Part shown: in pieces, positions 19,688 to 31,695 of the stretch
Layout of the letters: the number at the start of each line of letters is the position of its first letter
How positions within the stretch are numbered: position 1 is the first letter of the stretch
DNA from: Spiroplasma floricola 23-6
Lineage (GTDB): Bacteria > Bacillota_I > Bacilli_A > Mycoplasmatales > Mycoplasmataceae
Length of the DNA: 64,000 nt
Direction: 5' to 3'
Assembly: GCF_002813555.1 (NCBI RefSeq)
Contig: NZ_CP025057.1
Coordinates: 682,001-746,000 of the forward strand
Program-made: the position numbers and the translations under genes
Notes under the pieces: model-generated
Told to the model about the DNA's origin: nothing
Seen by the model: the letters and a program-made list of their open reading frames with translations, nothing else
The model's database searches: none

Positions 19688-20543
19688 TGTTTTTATTTTT
19701 TCAACTTTCTCTTATATTACTTGTTTTTGAACCAATAAATAAGTAAAGACTTCCTAAGCCTATAATAATTCCAACAATTGTTATTATGGCAATAAACAAT
19801 CATGTTAAACCATTATTCATAAAACTTTCATTTCCTAAACCTAGAGCATTTTTATTATGTATTTCTAAGAAAAAATATGGATAAGCTTGATGCTTATGTG
19901 CTAAACTTGCATCTGATCCATAACTTCTATAAATTAGCTCTCCACGACTTAAAGTATAAACTAAATAAGCAACTGGATAGATTGCTATTATTCAAAAATC
20001 TTTTTTAATAAATTTTTTAAAGTTAAATTCTAAATTTTGTTTCATAAAAAATAAGAAATAAACAACTGCAGCAATTGGGCCAAATGTATGAACTATCATT
20101 TGTTCTACTCATCAAAGTGCTCCAAAATTATTGTCTCCTGATGCCAATACTTGTGGCAATAACATAAAGTTAAAAATCATTGCAGTAATTGTTATATAAG
20201 TTATAACACTTAGAGAAAATGATTTTTGCAATATTTTTATTTCTCCCTCTTTATTGTGATTGAAAAAACCAACCAATAATCATACAACTATTAATATATT
20301 CGATTGAATAGTAAAGAAACTAAAAAAATTAATTACATAACCATAATAATCATATCCAATAATCTTTCCAGCTTCATCTTTTGATCATATAGTTCAAATA
20401 CTTGGTTGATTTTTAGAAGAATCATTACCTATATTAACTAGACCTTTTATAAGCATTTCAAATATAAAAGTTAAAATTAATAAAGCTACTATTAACTTAT
20501 ATCATAATCTTCAATCTTTTAAGTTGTTCTTTGTAATAAACAT
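19671..20543 (-). CDS. Pr6Pr-like membrane protein, copy 2 (290 aa)
   Basis: Paralogue of 15721-16599, checked codon by codon as open from ATG 20543 to TAA 19671. It has the same six or seven helices, with SNILIVVWLLVGFF and YPYFFLEIHNKNALGLGNES. The residues between helices one and two differ most (SKNQPSIWTIWSKDEAGKII against SKNQPSIWTIWSKDGNVIGY). A GGGAG ribosome-binding site precedes the ATG. Its former upstream partner (module gene 1) is now a pseudogene. Confidence 0.82.
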
Positions 20544-20562
20544 TTTTATCTCCCTTTTTCTA

Positions 20563-20598
20563 TAAAAAAATTATAAACTAAAAAAGTCTATAATTTTT
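20563..20598 (-). terminator. Terminator after module gene 1 copy 2
   Basis: Duplicate of the 16622-16652 hairpin (AAATTATAGACT ... AGTTTATAATTT, then T7) retained behind the pseudogene. Confidence 0.6.
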
Positions 20599-20962
20599 TA
20601 TTTTAATTTGATTTTCATGTTCAATATCAGAAAGTTTATTAATTTTGCTGCAAATACAAAATAAAATAATTTTCAATCAAGAGCTGATTTTTTTCTAACT
20701 TTTTGCATTTCTTTTCAATTCTTGTTAGCTTTTAAAAAGATAAAACCCTGAATCATAGAAAAAAGTACAAAGACTGCAATAACACCTGTTACAACAGCAA
20801 GACCTAACCATAATCATGACATTTGTATTTTTAAAGTATGTATTATAAGTAATCTTACAAAAATACTAGTTAAAACTAATGAAATAATAAATAAAATCAT
20901 TGAAGAAACAGTTACTTTAAATATGCCTGTTTTAACTTTTCAGTTTTATTGTTCTTATTTTT
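20590..20962 (-). pseudogene. Degenerate copy 2 of the 123-aa membrane protein
   Basis: It aligns base for base with 16645-17016 but has lost function in at least three ways. The start ATG is AAG. One G is missing in the codon-10 region (CAGGGC is now CAGGC), which shifts the frame. One further base is missing near codon 100 (TCATCTAAA is now GCAGCAAA). The promoter-side region and the terminator hairpin after it (20563-20598) are still recognisable. Confidence 0.85.
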
Positions 20963-21118
20963 TGTCCCATTTTAATTAAAACTAATATTTTATACAAAGT
21001 TTTTTAAAAAATATTAAAATTTTTGTTTAAATATAATTTACTTTATACAATTAAATAAGCATTTTTATTATTAAAAACAAAACTTATATTGTTTTATTTT
21101 GATATAGTTTTCAACTAA

Positions 21119-22939
21119 TTATTTGTTTATTTTTCCAGCTTCATATAAATTTTTAAAATGTCCTGGTTTTTTAATTAATTCATTAAATGTTCCCTCTTGA
21201 ACAATCCCTCCACCATTTGCACCAAGTACAATAATATGATCAACGTTTTTAATGGTTGAAAGTTTATGAGCAATAGTAACACTTGTTCTACCTTTCATTA
21301 ATTGATTCAATTTTGATTGAATTTCTTTTTCAACAATATTGTCCAAAGCACTTGTTGCTTCATCAAGAATTAACAATTCTGGATCTTTTAAAAACATTCT
21401 TGCTATAATTAAACGTTGTTTTTGCCCTCCAGATAGCATAAATCCACGTTCTCCTAAAATTGTTTTATAACCTTCAGGTCAACTCATTACTAATGCATGC
21501 AATTCTGCTTTTTTACATGCCTCAATTGCATCATCATCAGTTGCATCAAAACACCCATATTTAATATTATCTAAAACAGTTCCAAATAAAATTTGAGGCT
21601 CTTGTTCAACATATCCAACATGATTTAAATATGTAGATAAATTAAGCTCTTTTAAATCTTCTTTATTATTAATCAAAATTTGTCCTTCTGTTGGATCATA
21701 GAAACGAAGTAAAAGTTTAGCAATTGTTGATTTTCCACTTCCAGTTTCTCCAACAAAAGCATATGATTTACCATATTGTAGTGTAAAGTTAAAGTTTGGT
21801 AAAATTAAATTTTCTGGTTTTTCAGGGTATCTAAAATTAATATTTTTAAAAACAATATCACCTTTTAAATCCTTAATTTCAATTCCTTCATGATAGTGGA
21901 AATCTAAAATAGATTCTGCATTTAAAGTTCTCAAAATCCTAGCTGATGAAACTCCTGCCATAGCAGCTCCTCCTGAAATTACAAATAATGTAATAATAGG
22001 TCCTGTTAACATTCCTTGTGCCATTACAAATGAAGGAAACAATTGAAAGAAAGCTTCCATTTTACTAGTGTCTGCACTTCCTCCAAAAAAGACTGCAGCA
22101 AACATTGGAGCTGTAAATAATAATAAGAAATCTCCTGCAAAAACAATCATTGAAAAAATACTTAATCATTTTCCAATTGGCTTAGCTTGTTTATAATAAT
22201 CTATATGTTTTTCTTTAAAATGCTCTGTTTCATAATCTTCTGTTCCAGTTGATTTAATCAATCTAATAGAAATAACTCTATCAATTACATTACCATTAGT
22301 TTTTTCCATTGTTAATCTTACTTTTTCATATTTTGCCACTAAAACTGCATAACTTACAAAGAATGAAATTAAAATAAACATAAAAATAACAAAACCAACT
22401 AAAGCAATTCTTCATTCAAGTATAAAAGTTAATGATAAACCAATTATAGCTTGAGAAAATGCACTTGCAACGTTCATTGGAATATCAACAGCTTGATTTC
22501 CAACAATTTGTGAATCAGAAATTACATTAGTTAATAGTTCTCCTATTTTTTTATCTGAATAATATGAAATATCTTGTCTTACTAGTTTTTCAAGAATTTC
22601 ATTTCTCAATTTAGTTTCAATTTGTTTTGCAAATGTATTTGATCATCAATTAAATAAAAACGAGTTAATTAAATTCAAAAATAAAAGTACGACTGAAATA
22701 ATTATTAATTGAATTGTTGAAAGTCCTCAATAATCAAGTAATCAAAAACCATGATTTACAGTTTGATGTGTTAAAGATAAATTAATTTGATTAGTTAATA
22801 AAGGAGCTAAAAATAACATGAAAGCTCAAAATAGAAAATTAGGAATTATTCATCAATTTTTTTTGAAATCTTGTTTGTAGTATTTAAAAAATAAAAACAA
22901 AAAAGCTCTATTATTTGATATTTCTTTTTTCTTTTTCAT
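21119..22939 (-). CDS. ABC exporter half-transporter 2 (permease-ATPase fusion, 606 aa)
   Basis: An ATG at 22939 after AAGGAGAAG. N-terminal type I exporter domain with six helices, then a nucleotide-binding domain: Walker A VGETGSGKSTIAKLL, Q-loop YVEQEPQ, signature LSGGQKQRL, Walker B LLILDEATSALD with the catalytic Glu, and H-loop IAHKLS. This is the MsbA/LmrA-like multidrug or lipid exporter family. It starts 16 bases after the end of the other half-transporter and is co-transcribed with it, so the two probably form a heterodimer. Both nucleotide sites look canonical. Substrate is unknown. Confidence 0.93.
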
Positions 22940-22955
22940 AAATTTCTTCTCCTTA

Positions 22956-24788
22956 CTAATTGTTTTGTTCTAATAGTCCAGCTTCATATAAGTTTTTAAA
23001 ATGACCTTCAACTTTGATTAAGTCAGCAAAAGTTCCTTGTTGTACTATTCCTTGTGCATTTCCCCCAAGCACAATAATGTGATCAACATTTTTAATTGTT
23101 GAAAGTCTATGAGCAATAGTAAAACTTGTTCTACCTCTCATTAATTCATTTAATTTACTTTGGATTTCTTTTTCAACAATATTGTCCAAAGCACTTGTTG
23201 CTTCATCTAAAATTAAAACCTCAGGGTTTTTTAAAAACATTCTTGCAATAACAAGTCTTTGTTTTTGTCCCCCACTTAGCATAAATCCACGTTCTCCCAA
23301 AATAGTTTTATAACCTTCTGGTCATGATGAAATTAAATTGTGAATCTCTGCTTTTTTACATGCTTCAATAACTTCTTCATTTGTTGCTTCAAATCTTCCG
23401 TATTTGACATTTTCAAATACATCACCAAACAGAATTTGAGGTTCTTGTTCAACATAACCAATATGTTTTAAATAACTTGCTAGATTCAAATCTTTTAAAT
23501 CTTGATTTTTATTAATTATAATTTGTCCATTACTTGGATCATAGAATCGCAATAATAAACGTGCGATTGTTGATTTTCCACTACCAGTTTCTCCAACAAA
23601 TGCATATGATTTACCTTCTTCAAAAGTAAAATTAAATTTAGGCAATATTAATTTTTCTGGTTTTTCAGGGTATCTAAATTCAATATCTTTAAATACAATA
23701 TTTCCTCTAATATTGTCAACTACAATTCCACTATTGTAATGTGGATCTAACCTTGTTTCTGCATTTAAAAGTTCAGAAACATGAGTACTGGCAACTCCAG
23801 ACATAGCTAAAGAGAATGTAATTCCCATTAAACTATTAAATGTTGATATTAAACTTGCTTGATTAATCATATAAGCAGGAAATGTAATTGCAAAAAATAA
23901 TGTAGCTGCTTGAGGATCACCTTTAATTGAATAAATAATACCTGCAATAATTGGAATAGCAAATTGCAAAATCATTGATCCAGCATAAACTGTTGTTATT
24001 AAAAAAGATAAATTTAAGATAGCAGGTTTATGAGCTTTATAGTTTATTTGTTGTTGTTCTTCAAAATAAGCTTTCTCATAATCTTCTGTTCCTGATGATT
24101 TAATTAATCTAATAGTTGCAACTCTATCAGTTACATTACCATTTACTTCTTCGTAAATATCTCTAACTACTTCATATTTTTTAACTGTTTTTGAATAAAA
24201 TACAAAATATAAAATTAATAGTGCAAAATAAATAATTGATCCAAAGATAGCAATTTGTCAAGATAAAATAAATGTCATTGTAAATGCAACAACAAATTGA
24301 GAGATTGCAATTCCCATGTTTGTTGGAATTCTAACAGCACCCTCACCTAAATTTTGTGTATCTGCAACAACACTTGTTAAAATTTCTCCTATTTTTTTAT
24401 CTGAATAATATGAAATATCTTGTCTTACTAGTTTTTCAAGAATCTTATTTCTTAAATCAACTTCAATTTTTCTACCTAAAATTCAAGAAAAATAGTTAAA
24501 TACATATGTTCCAATTGCATCAATTAAAATCATACAAACACCAATTATTATATTTGCTTTTGAACTTCACCCTCATCAAATAGCTTGTTCATTTTCACTA
24601 ATTATATTATTTTCACTTTTAATAGATAATGTTATTTGTTGTGTCAACAGAGGAATTGAAGCTCTTGTTAAACAAAATGACAAAATTGTTATAGTCAAAA
24701 TTAAAGTAATTCATCAATATTTTACATAATATCTTGAAATTATCTTAAAAAATTCCATACTTTTAGATTTGGTTTTTTTAGTTTTCAT
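22956..24788 (-). CDS. ABC exporter half-transporter 1 (permease-ATPase fusion, 610 aa)
   Basis: First gene of the exporter pair, with a strong AAGGAGGA site before the ATG at 24788. Six transmembrane helices including the conserved stretch ILEKLVRQDISYYSDKKIGE, shared word for word with its partner. The nucleotide-binding domain has VGETGSGKSTIARLL, YVEQEPQ, LSGGQKQRL, VLILDEATSALD and IAHRLS, all intact. Helix 1-2 loop sequences differ strongly from the partner, as expected for two halves of a heterodimer. Probable role: export of drugs, lipids or peptides. Confidence 0.93.
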
Positions 24789-24889
24789 AAGTCCTCCTTA
24801 AGTGCAATATATTTATAATATCATTTTGTTTTAATAAGTATTAAGAATTATTTTATTATATTTTCCAAGTTATTTTTTTAGTTAAAAAA

Positions 24890-25704
24890 ATAAAATAAAA
24901 CTTTCTACTTTTGAAAAATTTAGAAAGTTTATTTTATATTTATAATTATACGATTTTTTTTAGTATTTTTTTATTTTTTTTAAATTTATCTTAAAAATAA
25001 AAAACAAAAGATATGTGTTTTATAACATATCTTTTTAAAAAAAATATATACTAATTAAGATATTTATTTTCTGTTTAATAATAGAGATATATTTTTTAGT
25101 ATTTTTATTTTTATTTGTGAAATTTTGTGAAGTATTACTCACTAATTCAAAATTATTAATTTAATACTTTTTTATTAATTGGCAGAAATTGTTTTTCCTG
25201 ATAAAAGAAATAGAGGATTCATTTCTAATAGAAAAACAACTATAAGAGTTTAAGGCCAATTACATAATTAATAATCATTGAATTAGTTTTATTATTTTTA
25301 CATTAAATTTATAAGAATTTTTTTTACTAGTTGCACATTGAATTAAAATATACACTTACTATATTTTGACTGTTTATTATTATTTTTTAATCCTAAATCA
25401 TCTTTAAAATTTTATTAGCATAATTAGCAATATTATTTAATGATACTAGAGATATTGATAATGGAGTTTAACCTAGTAAATTTATTCCAAGTAGTTTTAG
25501 TAAAAAGTTTATTATTTTTACCCTTTCTTTCAACAATCCCACCCTACCGACCAAAAATTAAATATTCATTTACTTACAAATTTATCTTATTTAAATCTCT
25601 AAAAAATTAGCATAAAAAAATAAAGAAAAGTCTTTATTTTTTGAAAGTTTTCTTTATTTTTATCATTTTTGTAGTCTTTTATATAATTTGTTAATTTTAA
25701 ATTT
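24890..25704. other. Gene-poor decayed stretch with orphan terminators
   Basis: No intact gene over about 900 bases. Hairpins with T runs (minus strand) lie at 24899-24940 (AAACTTTCTA arms) and 25006-25036 (AAAAGATATG arms), as if they once ended genes. The one at 25617-25665 (AAATAAAGAAAA arms) serves the lipoprotein ending at 25705. On the minus strand 25385-25490 reads LLGINLLG-stop-TPLSISLVSLNNIANYANKI, which looks like a coding fragment of unknown origin. On the plus strand 25183-25252 reads AEIVFPDKRNRGFISNRKTT, stop. Confidence 0.5.
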
Positions 25705-27768
25705 TTAAATTAAGTTAATTTCTGAAATAAGTAATTTTGTATTGTTCTTGTTATAAGTTAACTTAATATTAAATACATATTCAACATTTCCATCTGTTAC
25801 ATTATATTGGAAATCATTTATTGAATTTTTCTTTGTTGTTACTTTTAAAGTTTTTAATAAATCACTAGCTTCTTTTTCAAATTGTTTTTCTAATTGATCA
25901 CTGTTTTTTATTCAAGATTTAATTACTGAATTTGCTCCTCCAATAATTTCTTTAATATCTCCTAAAATTTTAAATAATTGTTCCAATACTGATCCTTGTT
26001 TTATAGTTCCATTACTGTTATATCCAAGAATTTCAAACATTTTATCTAAGTTATTTAAAGCTTTTTCAAGAGTGTTGTCTTTACTTAATCTTGCAACTAA
26101 TTCTCCAAAATCACTGAAGTTAATTTTAGCATTTGTAGTTATATCAAAAGCAGTGTTAAATTCATTTACAATATCTTTAATTGATTTTTTATTTAAATAA
26201 TCTAATAAACCTGCTCTTGATTGATTGAATTTATTATTTGATTTTGAAGATGCTCCTCCAAATAAACTTGAAAGATTAATTTCATTGATAGGTGTTGACA
26301 TTAAATTTTTAATTGAGAAATTTAAAAGTTTATTTGAGTTATTTCATAAATATCCCATTCAATCTGCAGAAAATTTGTCACTATCATTATTTTTTACAAT
26401 TTTTTCCATAAATTCTTTTATTGGACTTGGTAACATATCTGTCATTTGAGTTGCAGCCATTAAAAATATTGTAAATAAATCTCCACCATACTCTTCTGCT
26501 AAACCTCCATTAATAATTGATCTAATTAAAGCATTTATATATATTTTCATTTTTCCTATAAAAGGAGCATCAACTTCTATAAATTCTTTTCCCATTGCTT
26601 TTTGAGCAACTTTAGAAACTAATCCCATTAGTCCATCATTTTTATTATTTTCAAAATCTTTGTCTAAACTAAAACTATTTGAATTTGTAGCAAATAAAAC
26701 TCCTATAAAGTTTTTAAATGAAACTCCTGTTTCATCTTTGTTAACCATAAAACTTAATTTTTTAAATAATTGTTTTAAGTCAATTGTGTTTGATTGAACT
26801 TTGGCAGTTCTTTTTGCTTCAATTTGTTCTAAAGTTAATACGTTTGAAGTCATTTCATCATAACTAAATTGTTCTATATAAATTAACAGTGTTCTTACAA
26901 ATCTAATAATTTCAGCTATTGAATCAATATTTTCTATATAGTCAATATTTAATGATTTTTCTCCTAAAATTAATGATTTAATATTTGTTCCTAATTTTTC
27001 TTTTGCTGCTTCTTTATTAGAATCAACTTCACTTTGATTAGAATATTTTAATTTTTGAACGTTTTTTCCATTTAAAATTTTATCTAAAGCATTTGAAAGA
27101 CCAATTACACTTGAATCAAGTGATGTTTGATAACTCATATCTTTGTAAATATCATTGCTAAATGCATTTTCAAGATATTTTAAATTTTCTTGGTTTATTA
27201 CTTTTCCTAAAGTTTTTAGAATTTCAGGAGTAATTATTCCTGAAATAGCTCCTGGATCGTTTGCAACTAATCCTAACATATCTTTAAGTCCTTCTGGATT
27301 TGATAAAAAATCCAAAATTGTTGGTAACATACTTTTAATTTTTCCTAGGATACCTTCAGTGCTTTTACTTGGATCAACTACATAACCTTGATAAACGTTA
27401 TCAGATAATTTTAAATTATCTGATAAAAGATTTGTATCAAAATATTTTTTAGCAACTGTATCATATTTAGTGTTACTTTCAACTTCTTCTGATTTATCAA
27501 AATCAGTTAAACCTAAAGTAGATAAATATTCATATTTAACTTTATTTTCCATTGTATATTGTGAACTAAAATGTGATTTACCATCAGATAAAGTTTTTTG
27601 ATTTATATAAAGTGTTTTTGAATATTGAGACAATAACTTAGATATTGTATCTTGTTTGACATCATTTTCAGTTCCTTTATTTGTTGAATTCTTACCACAT
27701 GCAACAACAACACTTGCAGTTGAAGTAGTCATTGTAAGAGCTCCCATTATGCTTAATAATTTTTTCAT
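25705..27768 (-). CDS. MOLPALP-like paralogous lipoprotein (687 aa)
   Basis: The signal peptide MKKLLSIMGALTMTTSTASVVVAC has a lipobox Cys at residue 24. The start of the mature part, with SKLLSQYSKTLYINQKTLSDG and SQYTMENKVKYEYLS, fits the mollicute paralogous lipoproteins called MOLPALP as I remember them: a conserved '..k.L.....s.Y.l.n' N-terminal region followed by long helical domains. No catalytic motif. Two Trp-TGA codons near the C-terminus (after NNDSDKFSAD and after GANSVIKS) join three reading-frame pieces. It is the third gene of an operon after the SGNH-hydrolase lipoprotein (18-base gap). Role unknown, surface-exposed. Confidence 0.8.
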
Positions 27769-27786
27769 TTTATATTTCCTCTTTTC

Positions 27787-28920
27787 TTATTTTTTAATTC
27801 ATTTTTTTTCAATTTCTTTAAAGATAAAATCTTTTGCGAATTCATGACCAACTTTTGTTGGATGAACAAAATCTATAAAAAAGAAATCATCTTCTTTACC
27901 TTTATTACCAGATTTAACTGTTGCTTTAACTTCTAAGTTATCAAATTCCACATCAGATAAATTTGGCATTGTTGAATCACACAATTCATCACTAATATTT
28001 TTTGATGAGTTTAAAGATTTAAACTCATTTAGCATTTCTTCAAATCTGCCATATAAATCAAAATGAAGAATTGAGTTATTATAATTTTTATTTGCATTAA
28101 TAATCATTTTTGTAATCTCATAATTAAAATCATCTCCGATAAATTTAATTATGTCTTTATCTGATTGTGATTTTTTATTGTATTTTGGAATAAGTGTCAT
28201 GTCTGGAGGTGAAAGAAAAATTATATTTCTAGCACCATTGTTTAATAATGTATATAATGCATTTTTAATATTTTCCAACGCACCTTGCATTATCTCTTCT
28301 CTTTTTTTAGAATCATTTACATTATCTAAAATAGCAAACATGTCATTTCCCCCTATCTCTACTAGAAATAAATCATCTGAATGAATTATTTGTTGTTCGA
28401 TAAGTGCTTGAGCTTGTTTATAAATTCCAGTATTACCCATTAATAATGAAGCAAGTCCACCTTGTTCATAAGCAGTTGCTCCCCCAATTGAGTAATTTTT
28501 ACCTCAAACTTTTTGATTATTGTGATCAATATCTGCTTTATGAATTAAGTTTGATGAGCCAAATTCTTTAGTTGAGAAATTTAGTTTATTGTTTATCAAT
28601 GCTGCGGTAGTTGGCCCATTGCTAAAGCCACCTTTATATTCACCTGACATTTTAACATTCACATTTAACTCATCTTTAGCAATTGTAACTAGTCCACCTT
28701 GATCACTTAATGAGTCACCAAGTGTAAAAAAGTTTGAAAAACCCATGTGTTTATTTTTATCATCGCTTGTATCTTTTGCATTTCTTTTGTCAAATTGAGT
28801 TCCTATGTTTTTATCAAAATTAAAATTGATCTCATCAGATTGAGGAATACACGAGACAACAGCAGATGCAGTTGTTGTTATAAAACTGAGTGAAGCAATT
28901 ATAGATAATAATTTTTTCAT
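27787..28920 (-). CDS. SGNH/GDSL-family hydrolase lipoprotein (377 aa)
   Basis: Lipoprotein leader MKKLLSIIASLSFITTTASAVVSC. Block I is FFTLGDSLSDQG with the nucleophile Ser. Block III is VEIGGNDMF. Block V is FIDFVHPTKVGHEFAKD with the Asp and His of the triad. This is a surface-anchored esterase or lipase, probably acting on host lipids or acylated glycans; mollicutes scavenge fatty acids. The ATG at 28920 overlaps the stop of the upstream membrane gene (TAATG), so translation is coupled. The C-terminus ends EIEKKWIKK after a Trp-TGA. Confidence 0.9.
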
Positions 28921-29852
28921 TATTTATTAGCTCCTTTCTTTCAATTTATAATTCATAAAGTTAAAAAAGTTAAAAATGTTGGAAGTATAACTATTAGAAA
29001 AATAAAGAATAATATTACACCTGCTCTAAAAACTTCTAAAGTATTTGTTAAGAAAGGATAAGATAATTCTTCTTTGGTTACATTTTTCTTAGTCATATTT
29101 GATTCATTTAAATCTTTATTTTTAAATATGCTGTGTCCTAAAATATTAAAACCAAATTTAATATTTTCGATTTGTTTATTTAAAAATCAAGTTTTATTAT
29201 TAATAATCATTGTTCCTAATGATTTGTCTATACTTATTCCTTCTAAGCCTGGACCTTTAGATTTCATTCATGAATCATAAACATCTTGATCAATAATTGT
29301 TTGATCTCTTTTAACTTGTTTATAGAAACTTGAAGAAAATGCTTCTTTAAGTCCTCCACTTTGAAACATTCATTGAATTCCACTATGTACATAAGCATAG
29401 CTTAAAAATTCAGTTGCCACTGCTTTGTCAAAATTTATTAAGTCCAAACCTAAATCATAAAGATCTACATCTTTTTTGTTCTTAATATCTTCACTTCACC
29501 TTTTTTCAAATCATTTTTCTGCAAATTGACTATACTTTTCTTTTTTCTCAACTAAATCTTTATCTTCATAACTATTTAATGTTGAAAGCGCATCAGTTGT
29601 ATAGGCACTTTTGATAGCAGAGTTCATAACTTCTTCAAAAACAATATCTTGACCATCTATTACATACATACCCTTGGGCATAATCTGCTTAATTTGCTTT
29701 TCAATACTATTTATAAATTTTTGTGATTCTAAACCAATTCCTGGAGTTATCATTAAAAAACTTAATAGAAATAGAAATGAAGTACTTATTGAAGCTATAA
29801 TTATTTTCATTTTTAATTTCTGTTCAAAGAAATTTTTAAATTTCAATTTCAT
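28920..29852 (-). CDS. Membrane protein with large external domain (310 aa)
   Basis: First gene of the lipoprotein operon; ATG 29852 after AAAGGATG. One membrane helix at residues 18-38 (IIIASISTSFLFLLSFLMIT), then about 220 external residues with DGQDIVFEEVMNSAIKSAYT and SYAYVHSGIQWMFQSGGLKE, then a second helix near the C-terminus (VFRAGVILFFIFLIVILPTF) and a short charged end. The two-anchor, external-domain layout and coupling to an SGNH hydrolase suggest a partner or chaperone for the surface enzyme. No family recognised. Confidence 0.78.
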
Positions 29853-29869
29853 ATTTTCATCCTTTTGTT

Positions 29870-30720
29870 AAATATTTATTACAATTTTATTTAGAATCTA
29901 ACACTTAAAGTATTAAACTCGATAAAGGAAAGTTACATTTTTTGTAACTACTTCTCACTTAATGATTTTTAAAAATATTTTTAAAAATATTTTTAAAATA
30001 ATATTAAGCTTATATAGAATATATTCCTTTCTTTTTTTCATATCAATAAATTAAATAATATGTAAAAACTTGACTTTTTCTTTTTTTCTTTACTTAAAAA
30101 ATAATAATTTTTGATTATAACTAAAAAACACCTATTTTACTGTCTTTTTTAAAGAGTTTATTAATAAGTAAATTGTAAAAAAAAAAAAAAAAACTATAAA
30201 GAATAGTAAAAATATAAAAAATAATATATTTTAGATTAAAAAAACACTATTAATGGGGTTTTTTAATGAGAATTTATTAAAATATAAAATATTTTTAAAA
30301 TATAAAATGTTTTTACAATTTCATATCTTAACAAGATATATCTGAATTATTTTTTTCAAGTAAACTAAAACTATAAAAAATATTTATTTGAAATGTATTA
30401 ATATTATTTTTATTATTAATTATTGAGTTTTAATTTTTTCTTTTATTTAATGTTTAAAAAATAAAAACATCTAAAATAAAATTAATAATATTTTTTACTA
30501 TTAGTTTTATTTTAGATGTTCAATTATAAAAATAATAATATTTTTTATAGAGTTTATATTTTAAAATTAACTATAAAAAATTTGAAAATATTTTAATTGG
30601 ATAATTAATAAGTCATGAGTCATGTATTTCTTTAATTATTTAAAAGATACTGAATAGTTTTTATTTTTTTTAAATATTTTGAGAAAGTAAAATAAAATTA
30701 AAAATATATTGACATAATGA
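29870..30720. other. Long AT-rich intergenic region with an A17 run and a long inverted repeat
   Basis: No open frame of note. 30177-30193 is a run of seventeen A; on the minus strand it is T17 followed by TACAAT, as in the T-tract promoters elsewhere, but no gene follows. 30467-30522 is an inverted repeat with arms close to ACATCTAAAATAAAA / TTTTATTTTAGATGT. It may be a leftover terminator of a vanished gene. Confidence 0.5.
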
Positions 30721-30721
30721 A

Positions 30722-30751
30722 AAAAGAAAGTTAATTTTTTTGACTTTCTTA
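30722..30751 (-). terminator. Intrinsic terminator of the ABC-2 transporter operon
   Basis: AAGAAAGTCA ... TAACTTTCTT arms followed by a T run on the minus strand, just after the stop at 30768. Confidence 0.7.
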
Positions 30752-30767
30752 GTTAAATATAAATATT

Positions 30768-31685
30768 TTAATTTTTTAAAGCTTTTTGGATAGATTCAAT
30801 ATTAATAGGTAATCTTACAATATTTTTTAATGGTAGTTTATTTTTTACTAAATATAAAAATAAGAAATTAATCTGCTGATAAGTATCAAAAGCAACAATA
30901 ATTGAGTTTTCAAATTCATCATACTTAAATATTTTTATATTTTTTTCTTTTAAAAATACTTTAAAAGTTTCTAGATCAAAAGTATTTTTAATATAAACTT
31001 TATATTTTTCATAAATATTTAAACTAGATTTTTTACCATTAAAAACACATTCACCATTATCTATTATTATTAAATCATCAACAATATCAACAATTTCATC
31101 AATATTGTGAACTGTAATTATGACAGTTTTCTTATTTTTTTTGCATTCCATTAAAAGTGTTTTAATTTTATTTCTTCATAAAGAATCAAGATTAGCTCCA
31201 GGTTCATCTAAAATTAAAATGTCAGGATCTTTTATGAAACACAAAATTAAATTAACTCTATTTTTCATTCCTCATGAAAAAGATTTAATTTTTTTATCTT
31301 TTGATTCTCAAAGTTCAAAATATTTTAATCAGTGCTCAATTCTTTGAATTGAATCTTTTTTGCTTATTCCCATAGTAATGCAAATATCAAATAAAAATTT
31401 ATAGCAACTTATTTCATATAATGAAAAATCCATTTGTGTATAGTATCCTATTTTTCTGTTAATAGTATAATAATTTCCCTTTTTACGACTAATATTATCA
31501 ATTGAAATATCACCACTAAATCTTTTTATAATTCCTAAAATAGAATTTAAAATAACAGATTTTCCACTACCCGATGGTCCTAAAATAGCTGTAATTTTTG
31601 ATCGCTCTATGGAACAGTTTACAGGTCCTATTTTTTTGGCTTTAAATTTTTTAACAAAGTTTTTAAATATAATTAAATCATTCAT
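30768..31685 (-). CDS. ABC transporter ATP-binding protein (305 aa)
   Basis: The ATG at 31685 follows AGAGGTGA; an upstream in-frame ATG at 31703 lacks such a site. Walker A ILGPSGSGKSVILN, Q-loop region YYTQMDFSL, signature SFSWGMKNR (the 'S.GMk.r' form of ABC-2 ATPases rather than LSGGQ), Walker B ILILDEPGANLD, and H-loop ITVHN. The C-terminal 90 residues are a small accessory domain (KIFKYDEFENSIIVAFDTYQ). It starts 10 bases after the permease gene ends and energises that permease. Substrate unknown. Confidence 0.9.
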
Positions 31686-31695
31686 ATTCTCACCT

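Noticed and set aside
14865-20962. Assembly error duplicating the module
   Set aside because: The two copies differ at many positions, have different flanks and contain different mutations.
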